A stretch of DNA of 64,000 nucleotides from Paracentrotus lividus (Eukaryota > Echinodermata > Echinoidea > Camarodonta > Echinidae): NCBI GenBank assembly GCA_940671915.1, contig CALNVZ010003435.1, positions 10,298,482-10,362,481 of the forward strand, written 5' to 3'. How positions within the stretch are numbered: position 1 is the first letter of the stretch; every line of letters begins with the position of its first letter. Made by a program: the position numbers and the translations under genes. Below the pieces are notes generated by a model that searched no databases, was not told the DNA's origin, and saw nothing but the letters and a program-made list of their open reading frames with translations. Below are positions 47,632 through 60,400 of this stretch, piece by piece.

Positions 47632-50600
47632 CTATGAAGACAAGGGAAAGAAGTAAATAATTTATTCATCCGAACGGATATTTCGTTCATTTTATGACCT
47701 GAAAATAAATCATTATCCTATTTTTTTAATATCCCGAATATGATCTCTTAAATATCATGCTGACAAGACATTGCCGATATTTTTATTGATGACATTTGCA
47801 TTCAAAAGCTGATTGCAAATTGTCAAACTTTATATTAATTACAAAATATTACTTTGTTTAGTTTTATTAAAGAAGGGGACATTTAACAATTTAATCTAAT
47901 TATCGGCAAAAAATCCTCATTTTCATGCAGGAGGGTGAACAATTAAGTATGATTAGGCTACCGTTACTGACGTGCGGATACAAATCCAGGTTAGCCGTAT
48001 AAATAAAATTTATACGCACCAGACGTCTCCGCGACAAGTTTAAAAACCGTCTAAAACCTGTCTCAAAGTAGTCCCAAATCCGTCTCAAACCCATGAGATA
48101 CCACCATTAAGAAGAAAGGAAAGATGAGAAGGCTTGCCAAATTACCTAACAATAGACTACCGAAGAGCCCACCGAAGCCCTCAACTAAGATCAACCATCC
48201 CAAAGAGATTGACGTAGCACAGTCATCGATAACCCTCTGCATAACAACGTTGAGTGAGACAAGGGTCCCGACTGAAACACCAAATACTAGGGATCCCAAT
48301 ATGGCCATCAGGTAGACCCTCATCAGGAATCCTAGAACCAAAGAGGATGCCGCCATCAATATCTGCATGAGTATATACAGATGCGTGACTTTTATGCAGC
48401 CCTTTGTCACGAGGATGCCATTGCAGAATCGGCCAACAGCATTGGATATGCCGAAACCCGAGAGCAGAGTGGCTGCTTGCATAGGAGTGAGTCCTCCGTG
48501 AGTCCCCGCAGAAACTAGGAAGATGTTACCAGTTGTGTAGGTAGCAGATAAGAAGAATATTGCTATGTAGAGAATTAAATGACATGTTTTGGTTGTCTTG
48601 GTGAGGGGTTTGGTACTCAACTTAAAGAGCTTCGATATTCTAAACATTGATTTAACAACATATGGTTCTGGATTTTTATTTCCGACACCAGGTGGACTAC
48701 CAGCATCAGTCAAAACATTGTTCATCGTTGAGACTTTGGATTGATGAAAACTTGGGTCACTCTTGATCGAATCTCTGACATGCTCTTCATCATGTGCATC
48801 TGAAGGAGCAGAATCACTGCTGAGTAACTCTATCTTATTTGTGGTGATTTCTTCATTCCATTGTCTACCAGGATGTTCGTCATTACATGGAATCGGACTG
48901 TCCTGCGATACTCGAAAATGATCATCGTGGGTAATATCAGGGTTTTTGGCAGATCCGCTACAGTCTTTGCCAACTCCTTCAGAACTAGTTTGGTCTTGTG
49001 ACTGTACGGACGGTAGGACGATAGCCGTGAGAAGATCGTAGGACAATGGAAGCAGCATTTCGTTGTTGCCGTCTTTCACACTATCAACATCATTTTTGTC
49101 TTCGAAGACCTTGTCGTCATTGATCACGGCCGCTCTCTTTATGATGTACTTCGGCTTCATGAGTGCACCAACGACCAAGGAGTTAAGCGACGTGGCGGAC
49201 GCGATGATGAGAGCCCCTCGCCAGCCATAGGTGAAGACAAGAACTCTGATTATTGGTGAAAAGATGAACATTGAGAGAGGTATACCCGTGATTGCAACAC
49301 CATTAGCAAGGGCGTAATGACGGTAAGAGTAGTGTAGTCTGATCGCGGTTGTACAGGCTGTGTAGATGGCACATGTCCCAATACCTGCAATAAATAAAGA
49401 TAGAAAGCAATAATTATCAATCAGCAGATAAGAAATATTTCAAGAATAAAGATATAACTCTTAACCCTTATTAATTCTTACGTCAAAGATAAACAATACG
49501 TATGTAATGGCGAGACAAGCTATCAGCGGCAGCTAAGCCGAGCATTCACAGCTAGCTGTAAATGAAAGCTTGCCTCGGTGACTACTACTCTTACCACTAC
49601 TATGACTATTAATACTACTACTACTACTATCACTACTATAACTACTGCTACTACTGCTCCTATCTTGCTTCTTCTTCTGCTACTACTACTACTACTACTA
49701 CTTCTTCTACTACTACTACTACTGCACGATTGATCAAAACATTATTAAACATTTTGTTGGAAAATTCCACATTGCTATTTATAAATAAATATGAAAGCAA
49801 CATGGTAAAAGAGGATGAAAGAAAATGTTTAACATAATGACGTGAATTCATATAATCAGATTCTATGGTAAATCAAATTTGCTATCCCTGACATTCCTTT
49901 TACAACTGAGAATGATACGGTCCTCTGGTAGTAGAAAGAAATGTGTAACAATAGAATGTGTACACAAAGAATAAAAAATACTATTGAACAAAAAACGAAA
50001 TAAAACGAGTGCATCTATTCTGAATATTGAATAAAAACGTCCCCCAAAAGCTTTGGATGAATGCCTTAAATACAACTATTAGTAGGACAGATAATGATTT
50101 TGCAGTGTCTGTCAAGTAGAGTACTATGTCATGTATGTATGTATGTATTGTGTATTTTACGTACAAATGCAATTACACATTCAAGTCCACCATTTTTGGA
50201 CAGAATATTAATAGTGAAGATTGTAAACAGATGTTTAAAAGCAGGATCTCCCAAACTACAAACAGGTTTTAAAATGTTTTTAATTTAATATTTTTATGGA
50301 AATTAGGTAACCGGTATATCAAAATCTCTTTTACAATACCTGTAGAGATGCCAACCCTACGGAATAATCATATCATTAGAGATTAAAACATCAATAGCGC
50401 AAATATATGAAACAGCTGAACCAAATGAATTTTCATGAGAAAAATCATGGAAAAGAACCTTTTGCTCTGTCATTTAGCTTTTGGAATTATTCGTGTTATT
50501 CGCGTTTTGATTTCTAGTGCTATAATTATTCTGGAGGGTTGGCATCTCTGTCATTTTTTTTAGAGTATGAATCATGTACATGGAATATAAACATTGCTTA

Positions 50601-52372
50601 CCTATAAGAAAACTGAATCCTATGGCAATAAAGGCCACATGTCGTGCAAACGCCATCATGAATATACCAGAAGAAATAAGCACGCTTCCTATTATCATCA
50701 AGACACGGCATCCAACAATCTTCATGGCATATGACCAAAATGGACCTGCGATCAAATACAAACGGACAAGTTTGTAATGAATAATAAATTATCAGTTGGG
50801 TATTCAGTATTTAAGACATACATTAAAGGCCTGTTCAATCAAAACGAGACATATTGACAGCCTTAAGGCGGACTACCCCACCCCACCCCCACACACACAG
50901 AGTGATGAGCGCCTCATCATTATCAAGTCAAACTTCGATAAAATGGAATATAATTTTAACCTCAGTGTTCTTCAAATGATTAAACACACAATTTGGTGTA
51001 AAATTATGATTTTATCCCCATGACATACAGGAAATTAGATATCAAATAGTTTGGGCATAACTATGTGGTGTTAAAGAGCACTTATAACTTGTTACAGAGT
51101 TCAGATCCTTCTACTCAGGGCAATCATCTTACATATCACCTATCAATGCCTCAGTGCCTCAGGAGGCAATACTTGGTCCTATCCTTTTCTCTGTTTTCAT
51201 TGGCAATCTAATGGACACTTTTGGAAACCAAGGAGCTTTTGAAGATATATGGTCAAACGGAGGGAGAAAGTTATCATGATATTCACATTACACACAGGGC
51301 AAAAGTTGCAGACAAGAACACGGTGAAAAGAGAGCTTCACCATTCATTGTCGAAAATCCTTTGTTAAAGGGGAATCCAACCCAAGGAGAGAATCAACATT
51401 ACAGGAAAGAGGAAAATGAGAGGAGCAATCTAAAAAAAGTTTCATCAAAATCGATTATAAAATAAGAGAGCTATGGAAGTTTGTAAAGTCTAGTTGTTCC
51501 TTCTATGGGGATCCTTAAATTGGCATCATCGGCTTCAAAATGGCCGATTTATGGACAACTCTTCATTCGTTTTGTACACAAATTTTCAGATTTTCCCCAT
51601 TTTCTTTCGAAATATGTCTATTTTACTTCTGAGCTCAAAATATGTGATGGGAAAATATATTTCACACAACATATGTTGAGCTCAGAAGGAGGTAAGATAT
51701 ATTTCGAAAGAAAATGGGGAAAATCTGAAAATTTGTGTACAAAACGAATGGAGAGTTGTCCATAAGATCGGCCATTTTGAAGCCGATGATGCCTACTAGA
51801 CTTTTCAAACTTCCATAACTTTCTTATTTTATAACCGATTTTGATGAAACTTTTTTTAGATTGCTCCTCTCATTTTCCTCTTTCTTGTAAGGTTGATTCT
51901 CTCCTTGGGTTGGATTCCCCTTTAAGAGTAAGAGTTTTTGGAGTTGAGTGGCTCTCGACAAAAGGAGGGGTACAGAATGAATAGCGGTGAAGTTTGTGGA
52001 GGAAAAACAACTTTGTTGCAATGATTAACCATTTTTTTTAAATTCAAACACATATAAACAGGATAACAAGATTGGTTATGCATCCTGCAGCAAAAAAATA
52101 CTTAATCATTTTCACAATGAGTCCATGATATACAAGATTGTCGTAACGAAAACATCAGACATCAAGCATTATCCTGTTTTTTTTTAAAACAAATATTACA
52201 GAGTAACACATACTAGATATAAAAACACCATGGATTGTCTAAAAATGTATCAAAACCCACAGCAATGAATCAGTTGGTCTGCCTTAAGTTCTAGGCGATC
52301 TCGTAATCAACTGATTTTTTTCATAGGGTTCGTTACTCGAAAATTAAAATTGTTAGTTTACCCTCCCCCCCC

Positions 52373-52444
<72 letters not shown>

Positions 52445-52676
52445 GCAGTAGAACAGGGCCATTGAAAGTAAAGATTTTTTTGGTCTCACCTGATATAGCT
52501 ACAGGGAACATATACATCGACATTATAATCCCCACCGATGTCGTAGTCGTTTGAAGGTCTTCTGCCATGTCGTCGATGACCACCATAAGGCTTAGTCTGA
52601 TTGCTGAAAATACGAAGCCTATGTGAAACAAGGCGGACATCCACGACAGGGATATGAAATGTTTTATCCTTGACAT
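47483..52676 (-). CDS. SLC16-like: Monocarboxylate-transporter-like MFS protein (SLC16 type)
   Basis: Four exons in coding order, 52676-52490, 50745-50602, 49384-48146 and 47631-47483, all joined in phase 1, give 572 residues. Predicted plasma-membrane carrier of short organic acids or related solutes with about 12 helices. The start ATG has an in-frame TGA four codons upstream. Seen: RHYALANGVAITG (TM5 motif of the family), TYGWRGALII, a charged cytosolic loop of about 190 residues (roughly 189-377) between helices 6 and 7, then GISNAVGRF in helix 8 and a short Lys-rich C-terminus. The N-terminal DGGWGW-type motif of classical members is missing, and the helix 8 Asp is Asn425 while Arg429 is kept. 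This suggests a member that is not a standard proton-coupled lactate carrier. It lies between the two dehydrogenase copies, on the other strand. Confidence 0.85.
48146..49384 (-). CDS. SLC16-like: Transporter exon 3
   Basis: 1239 nt between TTTATTGCAG and GTAATT. It encodes helices 4 to 11 and the long central loop, which is rich in Asp, Ser and Asn. Confidence 0.9.
49585..49725. repeat. (TAC)n/(TTC)n microsatellite in transporter intron 2
   Basis: Repeated ACTACTACT and TTCTTCTTC words between exons 3 and 2. Confidence 0.9.
50344..50549. mobile_element. MITE with AGAGATGCCAACCCT ends, copy 1
   Basis: AGAGATGCCAACCCT on the left and AGGGTTGGCATCTCT on the right are exact reverse complements. 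The inside shares TGAAACAGCTG and a TTATTC-rich right part with the copy at 53049-53407. It lies in transporter intron 2, 53 bases from exon 2. Confidence 0.85.
50602..50745 (-). CDS. SLC16-like: Transporter exon 2
   Basis: 144 nt between TTTGATCGCAG and GTAAGC, phase 1 at both ends. It encodes GPFWSYAMKIVGCRVLMIIG and a further helix, matching helices 3 and 4 of the family. Confidence 0.85.
51105..51275 (+). pseudogene. LINE reverse-transcriptase fragment
   Basis: The plus-strand frame reads SVPQEAILGPILFSVF, matching the GVPQGSxLGPLLF motif of non-LTR reverse transcriptases with the Gly-Ser replaced. The frame runs only from about 51105 to a stop near 51273. It is a degenerate fragment in transporter intron 1. 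Confidence 0.65.
51365..51923. mobile_element. 560-bp fold-back element with roughly 270-bp arms
   Basis: The left arm starts TTAAAGGGGAATCCAACCC, and the right arm ends with its complement GGGTTGGATTCCCCTTTAA. Most of the sequence pairs, including GGCCGAT, GTTTTGTACACAAATTTTC and CATTTTCTTTCGAAATAT, leaving a short loop near 51640. It lies in transporter intron 1. Confidence 0.9.
52369..52443. repeat. C-run and poly(A) tract, about 70 A
   Basis: CCCCCCCC followed by an uninterrupted A-run, 47 bases from the exon 1 donor. Confidence 0.95.
52490..52676 (-). CDS. SLC16-like: Transporter exon 1
   Basis: 187 nt to donor GTGAGA, leaving phase 1. It encodes FISLSWMSALFHIGF and a second hydrophobic segment ending MFPVAIS. 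Confidence 0.8.
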
Positions 52677-52902
52677 GATTATTGATCACGAAGTCGATAT
52701 TGATATCAGGTAGCTCTGAAGGCTGGAAACTAATGCTGCAATGGATGTTTGCTTTATCTGAAGCTTTCACTTTATTGGAACTGTCTCACGAAAAAAATGA
52801 CAACTTATCATTGTATATTACGATCGAGCCACTATGATAGTCCCGAAAGGTTTCACGTTCCGACTTCAATATGCATGACAAGAATGAAAGGTGTGTTGAC
52901 TC

Positions 52903-52958
52903 AGGGTGCTATCTCACTTCGCGGAGACGTCCGAGTCCGCGAAGTGAGATAGCACCCT
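52903..52958. repeat. Perfect 23-bp inverted repeat upstream of the transporter
   Basis: AGGGTGCTATCTCACTTCGC continues to GGA and pairs exactly with TCC then GCGAAGTGAGATAGCACCCT across a 10-base loop. It lies about 230 bases upstream of the transporter start codon. Confidence 0.9.
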
Positions 52959-53048
52959 CAAACATCGGTACTTTAACTGTTCATTCAAGGGTTTCGGGTT
53001 GTATGTCGTTGCCACTGGGTTCATAATGATGAATATTGACAATGATAA

Positions 53049-53407
53049 CAGACATGCCAACCCTACGGAATCATTATAACGTTAGAAAGAAGGACGTGAA
53101 TAGCGGAAATATTTGAAACAGCTGGGAAAAAAAAATTCTCATGAGAGAGTGATAATGATCACTCTTGAAGAAGTGAATATCAGAAAAAGAGTAAGTTTAG
53201 AGTCACATTGAAAATGTGTATTTCAGTTCAAAGCATTCCAATTCACTCCAAATTTATTCGAAATTCACGTGTATTCCGTCAGAATTTCACTCTAAATTCA
53301 CACTTTCCGAAATTCACCCCGTAAAGACTGACATTTTTAGAGAATATCTGCGTTATTCCCGTTCTAGTTTCTAATGTTATAATTATTCTATATGGTTGGC
53401 ATCTCTG
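53049..53407. mobile_element. MITE with CAGAGATGCCAACC-type ends, copy 2
   Basis: CAGACATGCCAACCCTACGG on the left and GGTTGGCATCTCTG on the right. The inside includes GAAACAGCTGGG and repeated AAATTCAC words. Same family as 50344-50549. Confidence 0.8.
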
Positions 53408-53652
53408 TAGTAATGACCGTCCAACGAGTGTTGCATTCGAGTCTAGAGAAGACAAAAGGATTTATTTGTTTTAATTTTCTGATATCTTTAGACCTTTTGT
53501 GTTTGATACCTTGAAAATAGAAAAGAAATAAGAAAAGTTCTGGTCTCTCAAATGCCAGTTAAGTTAATTTCGAAAAGGCTAAACACGATGTTGAAATTTT
53601 GAAGACGAGTGAAGATTACGAAATTAATTGAATGAAAAGTCAACTAAAGCGT

Positions 53653-54853
53653 CTGTCCCACAGGGGGCAATCGTTGTGACAACAACAGGTGATTGTCAGA
53701 TCGTTGGAGATCGCCTCGGCTTAATGAAATTTACCAAAATGTATAGATGACCAGCGACAATCTACGACATTACCAACGCCTAGATAAATCAGGTCTGCCC
53801 TCAATTGCGTCAACACCATTGATTGTTATGTCGCCGAAATGTTGAAGATCTACGCCCTTTTAACAAACTAGCAGGCGATTGGCTTTGCCGACTGATGGCG
53901 ATAGCCAATAAAGACCGCCAGACTGTAGAACGTAACCGATTACAGCAATTTCGTACTAAATTCATGAAAAAGTACGGAATTATTCTATCACAAAAATGAT
54001 CATGTTAATCTATGTTTCTGATGAGCTAAGTCGTCTATACATGCTCCTACGGTATCCAGTGCGCGTATAATTATGACGACCAAAATGTTGCAACATCAAG
54101 GTCGATCTACTCAAAACAAGGCTCCTAGAGATTGCAACAGAGTACGTAACTGGTGAGCAAATACAAGCGAATACGTCCCCGTTACGGTAGACTGGTCCCA
54201 TACGAAAAACAAGTACACTGTAGCGTTTGATGTCGACCTGGTACAAACATGCAAGAATTCATTTTTGGTTTAATGATTTTGTTTATTGTTGTAATTCTTT
54301 GACGTGTAAAAGCGCCCTGAGCATTGTATGAAAATTGATAAAGCCATTGTCACATTGAAGTACCTCTCAAAATGTCCTTGCCAGTTCTTTAAAAATTGGG
54401 ATGTCGTCTGGTTGAAAACCGAGCACGTCCATTAAATTCATAAAAAGATCGTGAGGAGTAAGGAGTCATAAAAAAACATTGTCGTTAACCACTTTACTAA
54501 GTTAACCCCCGTGTACACAGATTGAAAACGTTATGCGATATTCTCAAGAAAGTAGTGAGAACTAGTGAGATCGGGGTATGAAGGCGCTATAAAAATGTCA
54601 TGTTCTAAATATTATCATGGTTAGCGACAATATTTGTTCATGACTCCTTATATTTTGTTTCATGACTTCCTATGTCGGTCGATAAAAGTCATTAAAAGCA
54701 CTAATTCGAAATAAAAGACAATGGCCGGGCAACATGATAACTCTAAATCTATCATCAAATCATTCTATAAAAAATTATAATATGTCTTTAAGTAATTGGT
54801 GAAATATTAGATAATCGTCTCCTCCACATATTATACCCATATGTGTGGGACAG
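53653..54853. mobile_element. Possible 1.2-kb element with CTGTCCCACA ends
   Basis: CTGTCCCACA at 53653 and TGTGGGACAG at 54844 are exact reverse complements. The region between has GATCG- and GCGAT-rich words and no gene. Ten bases is short support. Confidence 0.3.
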
Positions 54854-54870
54854 CGCGTATACAGCGAAAC

Positions 54871-54912
54871 ATATTTTTTTTTTTTTTTTTTTTTTTTTTT
54901 GGGGGGGGGGGG
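54871..54912. repeat. T-run followed by G-run
   Basis: About 30 T then 12 G. Simple repeat. Confidence 0.95.
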
Positions 54913-56035
54913 TATAACATTGTACATTATATTACTCTTTCACCCTGTCTATACATACCAAGTAAAAATATATTTTGAGCTGAAGCACGTGTTTGTGTAA
55001 AAGCTATATAACTTTTTTTTTATTCTAATTTTTTTATAAATCGTTTGGGATTTAAAATCATATCAATTCTACTCTATGTAAAATGTAAAGTTAACGTTTA
55101 CCAATGTGCGGCATTAAATCGTAATTAAACAAGGCGCGTCCATTATCTAAGAGGCCAGACGCAACAAAGTGATACGGCTGAGAAGCGCAGAAATCTATAC
55201 AGCTGGCTGCAATAATAAATTAGCTCACAAAAACTCGCGTAAGAAGACTACCCTCCAGTGAAATGGTATTGTCCGTTCGGTTGAGCAATCTACTCATGGA
55301 GATGAAAGAAATTGATGAACTTTTATCATGTTGTTAGTTAATAGATTCTCCAGACCAGATGGAGGAAATACACATTTGGGCAAGCTTATAACATTATTGT
55401 GCTGAAGTTGTAACCAGAATATGCAATTCATATAAATTGATGCTCAAAACAATGACATAGAAAAATTTAGACTCTTAGCGTACTTGTTCAAGTTGAACAT
55501 TTCTTTGAAAAGGTAGTTGCTCGCCACAATAAAGAAAATAAAGTGAAAAACTGTCCAAAAACAAAAAAAGTCAATGGGCACGTTCGCTTTGAGTAGAATG
55601 GTAGCGCCCTCTATCTCTTAAGTTTACAACTAGAATTGATATGTAACTTAAAATCATTTATAACAAAACAAATACATATCATATTAATATATATATATAT
55701 ACAAAAAAAATCATTAAAACTAAGCCTGCATCCCATATATATATATATATGATCGCAAAGAGTACTTAAAATGTCCCGTTTTCAGGTCAGTGTATCAAAC
55801 GTTCCATTTTAAATTTATATTTGCCAGTCAGTTCAAAATGAAGTGATATTTAGTCTTGAAACTTTTTGGACTTTTTAACCGAGGGTAAAAAGGGATACCA
55901 ATCTGTCAATCAATGAATCAATGAATATTTGTTTTGTGAGATACGGAGGTCTAGCTGTTCTAATTGGTAATGGTGATAATAATTTTTGGTATACTGAAAA
56001 GCTTATCAAACAAACAAAAGATGTAATGGTCACGT
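54913..56035. other. Non-coding stretch, nothing recognised
   Basis: AT-rich, with two (TA)n tracts near 55688 and 55736. No supported gene. Confidence 0.5.
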
Positions 56036-56500
56036 ACGGGTGGTAAAGTGGCCAGTTGGTCTAAACTCATGCACTTCGACTACAAGTAATTCCCATTTGG
56101 GCTTTAATATTCCACTTAGTTTAATTCCATTTCGACAACCAGTTCGTCCAATTATTCTTTGCTCTAACTTCCACCTCGCCTATTTACAATTTTATCGAAC
56201 TCTCATTTGGTCTAATGCCAGTTAGGTCTAATTTCCTCTTGATCTAACACCACTTAGTCAATTCCAGTAATATGCTGGTAATTGACCAAATATCTATTTG
56301 GAAAAGACAATATTGTTATTGGACGAATTGGCAATTTGACGAAGGGGTCATTAGGCCACGTGAGAATAGACAAAGCATCGGTTAGCATGGTTCGAGCAAG
56401 TGGAAATTATACCAAAATGTCAGTTAGACAAAATGGGTTTAGCCCTCATGGTGTCAGACAATCAGAGAATTGTATCAACTGATGTTTGACCAAGTGGTTA
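56036..56500. repeat. Degenerate inverted word repeat (TTGGTCTAA / TTAGACAAA)
   Basis: The left half repeats words such as AGTTGGTCTAA, CATTTGGTCTAATGCC and AGTTAGGTCTAATT every 16-20 bases. The right half repeats the complement-like GTTAGACAAAATGGG, AATTGACCAAAT and AATTTGACG. Overall it is a long imperfect palindrome of diverged short units. Confidence 0.6.
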
Positions 56501-57242
56501 TAAACCGTATGGGTATCTCCAAATCCAGGTCAGTGATCATAATTTGATTGTTATGATTTCATTCCCTATTCAGAAATACTTCGGGGTTAAAGTCCATTTT
56601 GATATGGTTCTTTCATGTAGGTATGCAGAGGCTCTCAATCGGTAAGCCTCTATAGACATGCAAATAGCAAATTTCCATGTTAATAAATGTAGCAATATAG
56701 GTCTCCTCTATATTATAAACCGTGTGATATTATGATTATGCATTGCTGTACCATTAGGTATATAATGACTATGCATGTGTTTTGAATATTCACGACATTA
56801 TATTATCATCATCATCATTGGGAATGAATTGGTAAGTTTTTGAACTAGTCCTGTCAGAGTGTCAGCCTTTTGAAAAGATCCAGGCTTTACGCAGCACAGA
56901 TTTATTCTTTATTTATTTTTTATATTTTGGTACCCTTTACCGAAACCGAGGCTGTAAAGAAACTGTCAAAAGTGTGGTATCAATTAAGACTACCGAAATG
57001 CTAGATGAGAGCTTGGCAAAAGCATGTGTTTAAAAAAGGGGCCTTTTATATTAACATTATTATTCACCGATTGTTTTGTAGATATATATATATTTTTAAA
57101 GAAATATAAGCCTCCGCATAATTATCTTAATCCACTTATATCCACTTTATTTTGAAAACAAGATAGGCCTAGTCATCAATTCCATCGAGGTAAAAGAAAT
57201 ACATGTCTAACTGCGTGACTGGAGCATAAGACTAGCGTTACC

Positions 57243-57476
57243 ATGACGACAAATGAAGACATCAGGACCACGCCCTGGATCATCGTGGCCGCTCCAAGTT
57301 ATTTCAAAGCTTTAAAGCGTTGGGATGTTGTTAAGGAGAGATACCACGTGGTAGACTGGGAGGATTACCTCCAAAACGAGGAGGAATACGCTGAGAAGAT
57401 TGAAGCCATGGCGGTGATGAGTGGAGGCAAATCCATCATCAATGAAAACAACCTGAAGAAGATGAAAAACTTAAAG
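57243..57476 (+). CDS. GRHPR-like: Copy B exon 1
   Basis: 78 codons from ACCATGA to donor GTGAGG, phase 0. It is strongly similar to copy A exon 1 ([23 protein letters not shown]). Confidence 0.9.
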
Positions 57477-60400
57477 GTGAGGAATACGACGAATACAAAT
57501 GATAATTCCTTTTATTCGCATAAAGGAAACTCATGAGAAACCCAGCATTTATGGGAAGTTGGCTTGCTGTAGAGAGAAGCAGAAGAATAGAGTAACATAT
57601 CAGAGAAGTCTTAATCAAAACTATGGAATGGATTTTATAGGCAATAAAGCACCAACATATTATTGCGGTATGAAAATACTTTCATTCAAGAGTTATGCGA
57701 CTTGAAGTGATATTCGTTTTTTTTTTTTAATACGTTAATTTTGGTGACACAAAATTTGGTCCGGTTACATTTGTGCTAAGCTTTATTTTGTTTAAAATAT
57801 TGGTTTAGTGCTAGGTTTAGGGTTGGGTACATTGTGCAGTCCAAGGCTAAAAACTGTTAAATTAGTCTTCGATTAGTGTATGGAAATCAAAGCGGAACAA
57901 TTATTGTCGACGGAGCAATGTAGCAAATATCATGGACTCGTACACCATTCATATCATTGCATTACGCCAACATAATCTTTATTGTGAAAAATACGTTTGA
58001 ATCCGTAATCTTGAATTATTTTGATGTACACAGCTTTTCCATACTTGGAGCAAAAATACTGAACTGTTGGATTTGCTCCGGAAGTACGACATCAAGATCG
58101 GAGACGCACCAAGGGTCAGCATTGAAGGATGTGCAAATTTAGCCATGACTCTCCTCTTGGCGGCAGCTCGCAGGTTGCCAGAAAGTGAGTTACATACATT
58201 AAAGCACATACGGACTTCTTTACACCTTCTTCTTGCATCGATAAAAATAATAACAATTTAAAGGGATTTAGTAACTTTTTGGTGGCTTGCAAAAATCTGA
58301 GGTGTGGGGCCCCTACATGATGCCAGTGTATGTAATGTGTCCAGAGAAAACAATTTCATTTATTCATTTCATTTATTTATTTCCACAATACAGCAAAAAT
58401 AATTTACAGAACAAAACAATCAGTGAATAAGATAAACTAAGCTTACATAGATATAGTCAAAACACAAAATACATTTGTAACAATATATATCGCTTTATCA
58501 AATATTATGATGGGCTGTATTGCGATGGAAACCAATGAGGAAAGCTGTATTAGGTTCCCAAGAATATCAAATTTGTGTTGAAAAGAAGAAAAAAATTAAG
58601 AAGACAAAACAAGACCACACAAAACAGGAAGGGACGGCACAAACAAGACAAAATAAGGAATGACCTTCTGCAGATAATGATATGTAAAGCATTATAAGAA
58701 GCTATATGTTAGCTTTGAGTTTACGTTTAAAAATAAAAAACTGGGAGGTTTTAGAGAGATTTTCCGGGTATTCCAAAAAACTGGTCGCGCTAATAACAAC
58801 AAGTCTTTTGCTTATAAATAGTTCGTACCATAAGGGAGATGAAAGGAGGGATGACAATGTTGTGGGGTAAGAATGAAAATGTTGGTTTTAAGAAAACAAT
58901 GCGCTTAGCGATGCTGGAAGCTCACCTTTGTTCAATTGAAACATGAAACTGCCAAAGGTAAATTGTATAAATCTTCTATTTTAACACTTTTATTAGAAAA
59001 GAACAAATGTTGAGTGAGCTAGTCTGTTTTCGTGACATATAATTCTCATTGCTCTTTTTTGGGATTATTAATAACCTCTATAATACGTTGAGACAGTTTT
59101 CCCCAAGCTAAAAGCCATATATTAGTAGGAGAATAAGTGTGTTGTATAATTTTAATAAATATTGAAGGAGAGGAAGGGATTCAATTTATTCATGAACGCC
59201 TACTTTCTGGCTAAGATTTACCATATATGTGAAATGTGCTGCTTCAAGAAGCTTGTCAATTTCAAGACCCAGGATTTCGTAGAGTCAACAAGCTCTATTA
59301 CATTCTCATTAAGAATTACGTTATGAGGTAACATTTCTATAGAATTGGCTGAAAGCATGCATTGAGTCTTAACAACGCGTTTAAAGATAATTTATTGCAC
59401 AAATCCATTCGTAAAATTACTATTTAACCCAAGTTAACGGTGTTACAGCGTTTCAGGATCTTTATGGGAGAAGAAGACACTGGTATCGTCAGCGTATAAT
59501 ATAAATGATAAGTCGCTTAGAGGATTTCTGAAAATCATTGATATATATGATAAATAGAGGCGGTCTCTAAAAGAGAACCCTGTGGTACACCCGCAAGTTA
59601 TGGCGTTAAAATTAGAGGTTTGAGTCATTTATCACATACGAATTGTTTTCTTCCCGTGAGATAACTTCTGTACCAATCCAAGGCCTTTCCCCGAATTCCA
59701 TTCTTTCCCCGAATTCAATTCTTAAGCATCATTACTTGCTTCACAAGGAGTAAAATAAAGTGGTCATTTTCCCTCCATACTCTGCAGCGTTTTCTTAAAA
59801 GTACCCAGGTACGATCAATATGAATATCGTGATATTCAGTGATAAAAGTCTCTCCATTCAACATAATTCAAACGCCCGATTAGCTTAGAACTCTCAGGCG
59901 ATTCATGTCTGACATAAAAGTGTGTAATTATGATTACAGGAAGAGTATATATTGTATATGATTAACTGGAAGAGTATTTTCTCTTTTAGATCCGAAATAA
60001 AGTTAAACAAACTTTAAAAATAATAGCGCTGGACTTACAATGTATATTGTGCATAATCTTTTAAAGCCAGCTTATATCGCATTGAGATAATATAAAACTC
60101 ATGTAAACGATTTACCATTCAACTTTTAGAATTCAAGTACTCACTTTTCAAACGTTTATTTTCACATTCCTTTAGACATAGCAGAGGTAAAGAGTGGAAC
60201 TCTGGACTCGACTGACCCCTGGAAAATACCCATAGGTCTGATGGGGAAGGGTGTGACTGGTGCCAATTTAGGGATCGTTGGCATGGGCATCATCGGATTC
60301 GAGGTGGCCAAGAGAGCCAATGCATTCGGGATGAACATTTTGTATCACAACCGAAATCAAAGGTAGATACTATAATCGGCAAACCGTCCCAAAATGCAAG

